DNA of 12,867 bases from an uncultured Armatimonadota bacterium (lineage in GTDB: Bacteria; Armatimonadota; UBA5829; DTJY01). Positions 1-5,200 of the stretch are shown piece by piece (position 1 is the stretch's first letter; every line of letters starts with the position of its first letter). Below the pieces are notes generated by a model. The model ran no database searches, had not been told where the DNA came from, and saw only the letters and a list, made by a program, of their open reading frames with translations. The translations under genes were made by a program, and so were the position numbers. The stretch lies in contig CALNCU010000322.1 of assembly GCA_937875395.1 (NCBI GenBank), positions 1-12,867 of the forward strand. The letters are read 5' to 3'.

Positions 1-46
1 ACATGATCATCCCCGCCTGGAAGGGGTTTTCAGGAGAGGGGAGATC

Positions 47-466
47 ATGAACAGAGATATAATTAACATTAAAGCACAAGAGTACGGCGGCATACGGGTT
101 ATCCATATCAAAGGCGAGCTGGATTCTTACACAAGTGAAAGATTACGCTCTGTTGCAAAGACATGGCTCAAAGGTGCATCCAAAGTAGTGGTAAACCTGG
201 ACGCCCTTGAATATGTAGACAGCGCCGGACTCTCAACCCTTGTAGGAATGTGGGTGGAGACACAGAATGCGCACGTCCAAATGGTTATCTCCTGCAACAA
301 CCCCAGAATCCATCGAATCCTTGAGATCACGGGGCTTCTAAACCTGTTCACCATGGACGATGCAGAACAGCCCGCCGCAGTCTCCAAGATAAGGCAGCCG
401 GGTATCCCTGCCGATGATTCCCAGGTCAAGGTTCAACTTCCCGGCCTTGGCGCTGCGCACCGCTGA
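47..466 (+). CDS. STAS-domain anti-sigma-factor antagonist
   Basis: This 139-residue protein has a single STAS domain filling about residues 5-105. The family (SpoIIAA/RsbV type) binds anti-sigma-factor kinases in the cytoplasm and is switched off by phosphorylation of one serine. The signature is visible as VDSAGLSTL at 57-65, with Ser59 as the expected phospho-acceptor, preceded by the usual beta strand KVVVNLDALEYVD. The segment IHRILEITGLLNLF (88-101) matches the last helix and strand of the fold. The start ATG has an AGGAGA-type ribosome binding site at 32-37, nine bases upstream. The last 35 or so residues are Pro/Gly/Ala-rich and look like a disordered tail. No partner kinase or sigma factor gene is in the window, so its partner is unknown. 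The family call is firm; the regulatory circuit is not. Confidence 0.9.
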   Translation: MNRDIINIKAQEYGGIRVIHIKGELDSYTSERLRSVAKTWLKGASKVVVNLDALEYVDSAGLSTLVGMWVETQNAHVQMVISCNNPRIHRILEITGLLNLFTMDDAEQPAAVSKIRQPGIPADDSQVKVQLPGLGAAHR

Positions 467-476
467 GCTTAGCGGT
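459..476 (+). other. Hairpin across the STAS gene stop codon
   Basis: ACCGCT at 459-464 and AGCGGT at 471-476 form a perfect 6-bp stem with a 6-nt loop, extendable by two GC pairs across a one-base bulge. It begins inside the last codons and covers the TGA stop at 464-466. No T-run follows, so it is not a standard intrinsic terminator; it could be a weak 3'-end structure or chance. Confidence 0.35.
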
Positions 477-523
477 TGCCAGATAGTTCGGCGGAGCTTG
501 CCGGCATTCATGCGCCTTGTTGG

Positions 524-552
524 TTGTTAATAAACACACTTAATGGTAGAAT
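524..552 (+). promoter_or_regulatory. Sigma-70-like promoter before the mannose-1-phosphate guanylyltransferase gene
   Basis: A -35-like TTGTTA (524-529) is followed after 17 bp by a -10-like TAGAAT (547-552). The -10 is preceded by TG one base upstream (TGGTAGAAT, 544-552), giving an extended -10. Transcription would begin near 559 and leave a leader of about 78 nt before the GTG start at 637. It lies in the 170-bp gap after the STAS gene. Identified by eye only. Confidence 0.5.
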
Positions 553-636
553 TAAAGTGCAGCGCAGGTGCCGCCAATCTTTGCATCCGGTTGGTTGTAT
601 TGTCAATTACCATTGCATTCAGGAGGAGACTAACAA

Positions 637-1704
637 GTGTTTGCAGTAATAATGGCAGGCGGCGGCGGTACACGCCTCTGGCCCAAATCCAGGGAAAGCT
701 TCCCAAAGCAGATGCACGTACTTTGCGGAGAAAAGCCTTTAGTGCAGGGGATGACGGAACTGTTGCAGGATGTGGTTGGTGTAGACCAGGTTTATATAAT
801 CACCAATGCGCACCATGCCATGGGCATCTCCCGCATAATGCCCTGGATATCTGATCGAATTCTTATAGACCCCTACCGCCGGGATACCGCAGCGGCAATA
901 GGGCTGGCGGCGGTTTATCTTAGCCGGGTAGATCCGGGCGCCGTAATGGGAGTCTTCCCCGCCGATCATTTTATTGCAGATACAGAAGAGTTTGGCCGGG
1001 TGGTAAAGGCGGCGGAGAATCTTGCCGCCAAGGGTAAAGTAGTCACAATAGGGATAACCCCCACAGGTCCGGAGACGGGTTACGGGTATATAGAATATAC
1101 AGGGCAGACAGAGACGGCAGACGGCAAAACCGCCTATCATGTAAGCCGGTTTGTAGAAAAACCGAATAGAGAGACCGCAGAAGAGTATCTAAAGGCGGGG
1201 AACTACCTATGGAACAGCGGAATGTTTGTATGGAGCATCCCAACCGTGCTTGCCCTCTTCAAAGAGCATCTTCCCGGCACATATGAGCGGCTTATGCGCA
1301 TCTCAGACGCGCTTGGCACAGACGAAGAGGCGGATGTTGTAGACCGCGAGTACCAGGCAATGGAACGCATCTCCGTAGACTACGGGATTATGGAGAAGCT
1401 TAAGGATATTCTTGTCATCCCCGGGAACTTTGGCTGGAATGATATAGGCAGCTGGAAAACGGTTGCAGAGGTGGCCCAAAAGGATGAGCAGGGGAACACC
1501 GTTAACGCGCAAAGCATACGCGTAGATACGGAAAACTGCCTGATTGTGGGCGAAACCGGCAAGATGATTGCCACAATAGGCGTAAAAGACCTGGTTGTAA
1601 TAGATACGCCGGATGCCCTGCTAATCTGCAACAAAGACCGCACGCAGGATGTAAAGAAGGTAGTGGATAAGCTGAAGGAAGAGCATCTCCAGTGCTACCT
1701 CTAG
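637..1704 (+). CDS. manC: Mannose-1-phosphate guanylyltransferase (GDP-mannose pyrophosphorylase)
   Basis: This cytoplasmic nucleotidyltransferase makes GDP-mannose from mannose-1-phosphate and GTP, a precursor for mannose- and fucose-containing surface glycans. The 355 residues match the short, single-domain form that lacks the C-terminal isomerase cupin of bifunctional ManC/AlgA proteins. Landmarks in order are the nucleotide-binding loop GGGGTRLWPKSR (8-19), PADH (108-111), FVEKP (172-176), WNSGMF (192-197), SVDYGIMEK (246-254) and GWNDIGSW (266-273), all standard for the family. Translation starts at GTG 637, supported by AGGAGG at 621-626. The two neighbours on this strand are functionally unrelated, and a promoter candidate sits just upstream, so it may be transcribed alone or together with the cobalamin gene 21-60 bases downstream. 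The symbol is given by homology; family members differ in sugar preference. Confidence 0.93.
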   Translation: MFAVIMAGGGGTRLWPKSRESFPKQMHVLCGEKPLVQGMTELLQDVVGVDQVYIITNAHHAMGISRIMPWISDRILIDPYRRDTAAAIGLAAVYLSRVDPGAVMGVFPADHFIADTEEFGRVVKAAENLAAKGKVVTIGITPTGPETGYGYIEYTGQTETADGKTAYHVSRFVEKPNRETAEEYLKAGNYLWNSGMFVWSIPTVLALFKEHLPGTYERLMRISDALGTDEEADVVDREYQAMERISVDYGIMEKLKDILVIPGNFGWNDIGSWKTVAEVAQKDEQGNTVNAQSIRVDTENCLIVGETGKMIATIGVKDLVVIDTPDALLICNKDRTQDVKKVVDKLKEEHLQCYL

Positions 1705-1764
1705 CGGCGTGTAAATTTAATTAATTTGGTGAGCCACCAGTATTCAATCTCTGAAAGATTTAAT

Positions 1765-2307
1765 ATGGAATCGCAAAAGAAGAGGGAGACGGGTATAGTT
1801 CAGGTCTACACCGGAGAGGGGAAGGGAAAAACAACCGCCGCGTGGGGGCTTGCCATGCGCGCAGTAGGTCAGGGGCAGCGGGTGGCCATAGTCCAGTTTA
1901 TGAAGACGCGGCACTCCGGGGAGCGGATTGCCGCAGAACGCCTGAAACCCCTCCTTTACGTAACCGGAGAGACCAGCCCGTACAACGCCTGCCAGAATCA
2001 GAGCAACTCCGCACGCTGCCAAGAAGAGAGCCGCAGAATTTTTAAGAAAGCCACGGAACTGCTGATATCCGGCGAGTGGGATGTTGTAATACTTGATGAA
2101 ATCAACGTGGTTTTGTACTATAAATACATCACCCGCGAAGAGATGATGCATCTACTGGCTATGCGCCGCCCGGAGACGGAACTAATCCTCACCGGAAGGG
2201 GCGCCCCGGACTGGCTGATTGCAGCAGCAGACCTGGTAACGGAGATGAGAGAGATAAAGCATCCGGCCAAGAGGGGACTTAAAGCCAGGCAGGGCATAGA
2301 ATATTAG
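1765..2307 (+). CDS. Corrinoid (cob(I)yrinic acid a,c-diamide) adenosyltransferase, CobA/BtuR type
   Basis: This P-loop enzyme adenosylates reduced corrinoids from ATP to make adenosylcobalamin, in the cytoplasm. From the ATG at 1765 it has 180 residues, close to the usual size of just under 200. Visible motifs are the Walker-A loop YTGEGKGKTT near residues 15-24, VVILDEIN (about 107-114), LILTGRGAP (about 140-148) and the C-terminal KHP..KRG..ARQGIEY. The frame opens further upstream (TTG 1726, GTG 1729), but those starts have no ribosome binding site and would add residues before the conserved first strand. The ATG has only a weak GAAAGA-like site at 1753-1758, so the start is uncertain. 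The segment between the first strands and the DE motif contains SPYNACQNQ and a second cysteine, unlike the GFTW-containing stretch I remember from E. coli BtuR. No other cobalamin gene or cobalamin riboswitch is visible nearby. Confidence 0.88.
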   Translation: MESQKKRETGIVQVYTGEGKGKTTAAWGLAMRAVGQGQRVAIVQFMKTRHSGERIAAERLKPLLYVTGETSPYNACQNQSNSARCQEESRRIFKKATELLISGEWDVVILDEINVVLYYKYITREEMMHLLAMRRPETELILTGRGAPDWLIAAADLVTEMREIKHPAKRGLKARQGIEY

Positions 2308-2327
2308 GAGCACCGGAAGAAGGTTGA

Positions 2328-3545
2328 TTAATTACCGCCCGGTAAAAGAGCAGCCCGGGCCACCCTTAACACGTTGCCGCCTATAATCTTTTGTATCTCT
2401 TCATCCTTGTAGCCGCGCTGCACAAGCCCCACGGTAAAGAGCGGCCAGTTTGTCCATGCAAGGCTGTGCGGCTCCTCAACATAGGTGTTGTCAAGCGATC
2501 TCGCAGGCCAGAGACCTTCAAAGCCGGGCAGCCCGGCCGGGATTTGGCCTGCCTTTGCCCGTTCCTCTGCGTTTCTGGTAGAGACGTATCCGCAATCCGT
2601 CCCTATGGCAACGTAATCTACGCCAAAGTTTTTTGCAATATAATCAATATGATCCAGAAAAGCGGCAATATCCTGGTTTCCGCCAAGGAACCCCGGTATG
2701 CAGCAGATTCCAACGTATCCGCCGCTCTCTGCAATTGCCCTTATGGTATCATCCGTTTTGGCCCGGCAGTGGTTGTTAAGAGAGGCGCAGACACTATGGC
2801 TTGCTACCATCGGTTTTTGAGATGCCTTTGCAGCTTCAAGGCCTGTTCGGTTGCCGCTGTGAGCCACATCCACAATTATGCCCGTTTTGTTCATCTCAAG
2901 TATTGCGGCACGCCCCATATCGCTCAATCCGCCGTCAAAGCACTCTCCGCACCCGCTGCCAAGCAAGTTCTGGCGGTTGTAGGTAAGGTGCATCATCCTG
3001 CATCCAAGCTGGAAGAAGATGTGTATGTATTCCAGTTCATCCTCTACATGTTCCCACCTGCCTGCAAGGGGCACGCCGTTGCATGTAAGGTAAAAGGCAC
3101 GGCGCCCGTCGGCCTTTAAAGACATAATTTCCTCCGGGTTGGCTGCCTTCTTAACGTAGCCGGACATCTTATCGCTTATGTAAATGTATCTGGCCATGCG
3201 TTTAAGCAGCTTCAGCGGGTCCTGGCCCTCTTCTCCGGCATTCTGAAAAATGCAGGAGACGCCGGATGCATCCCACGCCCGGCGGAACTCTTCGCCCACA
3301 TCCGGAATGGTGGCGTTGCTTATGGCTTCCATCTCCTCTGTCAACGCCCTAATCTTCTCCCTGGATGCGCCGGATGCAACTGCATCTTGCAGTTTTTTGC
3401 TATCCACAATGCCGCGCGGCGCAAAACCGTAGGCATCAAAGACCAGAGATTCCCTGTGCAGGCTAAGCCCGCGATCCAGTTCTTTCTTGCCGGGTTTTAG
3501 AATATCCAGTGCTGCCTGCCTGCAGAGTTCTATGTAGCTGTTCAT
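2328..3545 (-). CDS. Peptidase family M19 (membrane dipeptidase) homologue with altered metal site
   Basis: The 405 residues fit the TIM-barrel M19 family (renal dipeptidase-like), whose members usually hydrolyse dipeptides with a two-zinc centre. Family landmarks are DVAHSG (226-231), SHSVCASLNNHCR (249-261), the SGGYVGI strand (274-280), AIGTDCGY (313-320) and the C-terminal GFEGLW and GGNVLRV. His229, His250 and Asp317 correspond to metal- or substrate-site residues. However, the N-terminal D-G-H-x-D zinc motif reads DAYGF (37-41), so its His and Asp are Tyr and Phe. The bridging glutamate of the usual E-G motif appears as Asn in CNG (155-157). The enzyme may therefore bind one metal, use other ligands, or have another substrate. 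There is no signal peptide or lipobox. AAAGG at 3554-3558 on this strand supports the start. It is convergent with the adenosyltransferase gene (20-nt gap) and divergent from the GntR-type regulator. Confidence 0.85.
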   Translation of the reverse strand: MNSYIELCRQAALDILKPGKKELDRGLSLHRESLVFDAYGFAPRGIVDSKKLQDAVASGASREKIRALTEEMEAISNATIPDVGEEFRRAWDASGVSCIFQNAGEEGQDPLKLLKRMARYIYISDKMSGYVKKAANPEEIMSLKADGRRAFYLTCNGVPLAGRWEHVEDELEYIHIFFQLGCRMMHLTYNRQNLLGSGCGECFDGGLSDMGRAAILEMNKTGIIVDVAHSGNRTGLEAAKASQKPMVASHSVCASLNNHCRAKTDDTIRAIAESGGYVGICCIPGFLGGNQDIAAFLDHIDYIAKNFGVDYVAIGTDCGYVSTRNAEERAKAGQIPAGLPGFEGLWPARSLDNTYVEEPHSLAWTNWPLFTVGLVQRGYKDEEIQKIIGGNVLRVARAALLPGGN

Positions 3546-3574
3546 ACCGTAAGCCTTTCAACAAGTAGAAGATT

Positions 3575-3590
3575 TTGGTTGCTGACTAAA
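3575..3590 (-). promoter_or_regulatory. Candidate operator, site 1 of a recurring motif
   Basis: Read on the minus strand this is TTTAGTCAGCAACCAA. It matches 13 of 16 positions of TTTAGTCAGTTGCCAA at 4414-4429, just before the prepilin-type gene. On the plus strand it contains an imperfect inverted repeat, TTGGT-N5-ACTAA, reminiscent of the TTGGT...ACCAA half-sites of FadR/FCD-type GntR regulators, though with a longer spacer than usual. It overlaps the proposed plus-strand -35 (3579-3584) and the likely start of the minus-strand transcript. Binding by the adjacent regulator is inference. Confidence 0.4.
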
Positions 3591-3607
3591 ACAGTATAGC
3601 ATATATT
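3579..3607 (+). promoter_or_regulatory. Plus-strand promoter candidate for the GntR-type regulator
   Basis: TTGCTG (3579-3584) and TATATT (3602-3607) are separated by 17 bp. Initiation would be near 3614, the first base of the 3614-3629 inverted repeat, leaving a leader of about 84 nt before the ATG at 3698. Found by eye in the 152-bp divergent intergenic region. Confidence 0.4.
3593..3601 (-). promoter_or_regulatory. Minus-strand extended -10 for the M19 peptidase homologue
   Basis: On the minus strand 3601-3593 reads TGCTATACT, a TGn extended -10 with TATACT. A poor -35 (TTTTAC, minus strand over 3614-3619, 15-bp spacing) lies inside the inverted repeat. The transcript would begin near 3586 with about 40 nt of leader. 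It interleaves with the plus-strand promoter, so the two genes may be controlled together. Confidence 0.4.
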
Positions 3608-3613
3608 TCTGCC

Positions 3614-3629
3614 GTAAAATAAATTTTAC
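3614..3629. promoter_or_regulatory. Perfect 7-bp inverted repeat in the divergent promoter region
   Basis: GTAAAAT-AA-ATTTTAC is a perfect inverted repeat of two 7-bp arms around a 2-bp centre. It sits at the expected transcription start of the plus-strand promoter and over the weak -35 of the minus-strand promoter, a typical position for a repressor. It could equally be an AT-rich chance palindrome. No T-run follows and it is not placed as a terminator. Confidence 0.4.
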
Positions 3630-3683
3630 ATAAAAGAAGGACTTTTTGCCGGAGATGCCGAAATAGGTATCATCCTATAATAC

Positions 3684-3689
3684 AGGTGG
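3684..3689 (+). promoter_or_regulatory. Ribosome binding site that fixes the regulator start at ATG 3698
   Basis: AGGTGG lies 8 nt before ATG 3698 and overlaps the alternative GTG start at 3686. Both cannot be used well together, so the ATG is preferred and the protein is four residues shorter than the longest frame. Confidence 0.5.
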
Positions 3690-3697
3690 ACTGGAAT

Positions 3698-4399
3698 ATG
3701 AGTACACAACCATTGGGGCTTCGTCCTGTAGCAAAGAATACGCTGGTCTCGCAGGTAGTAGAGTCCCTAAAAACATACATTATAAACGGCGGTTTTAAGG
3801 CCGGGGATAAGCTTTTATCAGAGAAGGAGCTGTGCAGCAGGCTCTCCGTAAGCCGCACAGTGCTCAGGGAGGCTCTGCGGGCACTGGAGGCGGTAGGCAT
3901 AATTCACGTAAAGGACGGCGCCGGCGCATATGTATCTGATGTAAACGCAACAACCATAGCGCAGCACCTGTCTCCGCTCTTTGAGATGAGTTCAGATGAA
4001 GACCTAGAACATATGGTGCAGGCCAGGGCGGCAGTAGAGGTTGGCGCAATTCCGTTTATAATCCAACGCTACACCAGGGGCGATGCAGAACGCATTCACA
4101 AAATTCTGCAGAGTCTCGGTAAGTCTAAGTCTGTAGATGAGTTACACAGGGCGGAGGAGGAGTTTCACGTTGCGCTGATTGAGATAGCCGGCAATCCACT
4201 GCTTACTGAATTTTCATCCTTTCTGGCGAAGTTCTTTGCAATTGGTAAGAAATACATGCCCTGGGGGAGCATAAGCGCAGAGACCGCTGCTGAATTACAC
4301 AGGCAGCTTCTTGATGTAATAGAGAGCGGCGATATTCCTGCAGCCCAGGAAGCCATGAGCCGGCATATACTTGAATGGTCAAGGAAGTTGAAAGCTTAA
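3698..4399 (+). CDS. FadR/GntR-family transcriptional regulator with FCD ligand-binding domain
   Basis: The protein has 233 residues from ATG 3698 and the standard two-domain layout. An N-terminal winged helix-turn-helix (about 14-82) contains LLSEKELCSRLSVSRTVLRE and the wing GAGAYV. It is followed by an all-helical FCD domain (about 100-228). Histidines matching the usual FCD metal site are visible: His157 in EEEFHVAL, His201 in ELHRQLLD and His223 in SRHILEW, with Glu154 where Asp is common. Family members are mostly repressors released by sugar acids or other small carboxylates (UxuR, ExuR, NanR and LldR are examples). The gene is divergent from the M19 homologue and lies 49 nt before the prepilin-type gene, so it probably controls itself and the downstream glycan genes. 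Two copies of a candidate operator motif, at 3575-3590 and 4414-4429, fit that idea. The ligand is unknown. Confidence 0.9.
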   Translation: MSTQPLGLRPVAKNTLVSQVVESLKTYIINGGFKAGDKLLSEKELCSRLSVSRTVLREALRALEAVGIIHVKDGAGAYVSDVNATTIAQHLSPLFEMSSDEDLEHMVQARAAVEVGAIPFIIQRYTRGDAERIHKILQSLGKSKSVDELHRAEEEFHVALIEIAGNPLLTEFSSFLAKFFAIGKKYMPWGSISAETAAELHRQLLDVIESGDIPAAQEAMSRHILEWSRKLKA

Positions 4400-4413
4400 A
4401 CAAGTTGATCTAA

Positions 4414-4429
4414 TTTAGTCAGTTGCCAA
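4414..4429 (+). promoter_or_regulatory. Candidate operator, site 2 of a recurring motif
   Basis: TTTAGTCAGTTGCCAA matches 13 of 16 positions of the minus-strand sequence over 3575-3590; the differences are three adjacent central bases. It contains a degenerate inverted repeat, TTAGT-N5-GCCAA. It lies in the 49-nt gap between the regulator and the prepilin-type gene, immediately before the Shine-Dalgarno sequence at 4436-4441. No convincing promoter was found in this gap, so it might act on read-through transcription or an unrecognised promoter. Confidence 0.38.
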
Positions 4430-4448
4430 CAAAGAAAGGGGCAGTGTA

Positions 4449-5159
4449 ATGAACAAACCATTTACTTCGACTTTGAGAAGAGATCGCGGATTCACATTAA
4501 TAGAATTGCTTGTAGTTATAGCTATAATAGCTATACTGGCAGCAATACTATTCCCCGTGTTTGCAAAAGCGAGGGATAAGGCCAGACAGGCCACCTGCAC
4601 AAGCAACCTTAAGCAGATTGGATTGGCATTAATGCAGTATGCTCAGGATTGGGATGAAACATTACCATGGGCGCTGCTTGGGTGGAGCACACCAGAGGAA
4701 AAGAAAGCTACGTGGAGCGTGGCCATAGCCTCCTATATAGGTTTATCTACCAATAAGAGCAATCAACGGACGGTGTTCCTCTGCCCATCGGATAACACAT
4801 GGGGAAATCCGATCATGGCAGCAAACTATATAGGGAAGAGCAGCTATGCAGCTAATCTTGGAGTAATGGACAGGCAGGTTAGCAGTATTATAGGAGGCCA
4901 AGTGGGCGGAAGACGCCTGGCGGAGATAACGTCACCCCCTACTACAATAATGCTGGTAGAAGTACACACGGACAACCATACCATAGGGTATCAGGATAGC
5001 AACTCCGTCTACTACTCCGGGGCAAACATAGTTCCAGACAGCACGGTTAAAGGCGTTCACAATGGAGGCAATAACTGGGCCTTCTGTGACGGGCATATTT
5101 CGTGGATGAAATATGACAAATCGCTCTCACCCATAAATATGTGGGTTGCAAATCAATGA
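4449..5159 (+). CDS. Prepilin-type N-terminal cleavage/methylation protein with H-X9-DG domain
   Basis: This 236-residue protein starts with a type IV prepilin signal. A basic leader ends at Gly14, followed by FTLIELLVVIAIIAIL with the conserved Glu at position 5 of the mature chain (Glu19). A prepilin peptidase should cut after Gly14 and the hydrophobic helix would anchor it in the membrane or a pseudopilus. After the helix come CTSNLKQIGLA (50-60), YAQDWDETLPW (64-74) and FLCPSD (110-115). His204 and Asp214-Gly215 form the H-X9-DG box (HNGGNNWAFCDG). Such proteins are strongly expanded in Armatimonadota, Planctomycetota, Lentisphaerota and Verrucomicrobiota, and their roles are largely unknown. 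No assembly ATPase, platform protein or peptidase gene is in the window, so any assembly machinery is elsewhere. AAGGGG at 4436-4441 supports the start. It lies 41 nt before the secreted multidomain gene, suggesting that the two work together at the cell surface. Confidence 0.9.
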   Translation: MNKPFTSTLRRDRGFTLIELLVVIAIIAILAAILFPVFAKARDKARQATCTSNLKQIGLALMQYAQDWDETLPWALLGWSTPEEKKATWSVAIASYIGLSTNKSNQRTVFLCPSDNTWGNPIMAANYIGKSSYAANLGVMDRQVSSIIGGQVGGRRLAEITSPPTTIMLVEVHTDNHTIGYQDSNSVYYSGANIVPDSTVKGVHNGGNNWAFCDGHISWMKYDKSLSPINMWVANQ

Positions 5160-5185
5160 GCGCTGGTTGAGCATACAAAATAAAG

Positions 5186-5192
5186 AGGAGGT
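5186..5192 (+). promoter_or_regulatory. Ribosome binding site that favours ATG 5201
   Basis: AGGAGGT at 5186-5192 is a near-perfect anti-16S match. It is 2 nt from ATG 5195 and 8 nt from ATG 5201; the normal spacing selects 5201. The resulting N-terminus, MKKIMRVSHW, is a typical signal peptide start. Confidence 0.6.
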
Positions 5193-5200
5193 ATATGTTT

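Noticed and set aside
11..30. CCCC...GGGG followed by TTTT, looking like a short terminator from an upstream gene
   Set aside because: The stem is only 4 bp and the T-run is 4 nt; too weak to call, and the upstream gene is not in view.
520..598. TTGGTTGT repeated at 520-527 and 591-598, resembling part of the regulator motif at 3575-3581
   Set aside because: Only 7-8 bp are shared and the flanks do not match the 16-bp motif, so it is probably chance.
543..854. 103-codon plus-strand frame before and over the guanylyltransferase start
   Set aside because: It overlaps the firmly identified gene in another frame, lacks a ribosome binding site, and its first codon falls inside the proposed extended -10.
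1713..1727. AT-rich palindrome-like spacer before the corrinoid adenosyltransferase (TTAATTAA core), considered as promoter, terminator or riboswitch remnant
   Set aside because: Only an 8-bp self-complementary core, no -35/-10 pair, and the gap is far too short for a cobalamin riboswitch.
2391..3119. Long open frame (242 codons) on the plus strand opposite the M19 gene
   Set aside because: It lies fully antisense to a conserved protein, shows no recognisable domain and is rich in Cys/Ala/Arg typical of antisense frames in GC-rich genes.
3676..3681. Perfect TATAAT just before the regulator gene
   Set aside because: No -35 at a suitable distance and no TG extension; initiation from it would fall within or after the Shine-Dalgarno sequence, leaving about 10 nt of leader. 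The promoter at 3579-3607 is preferred.
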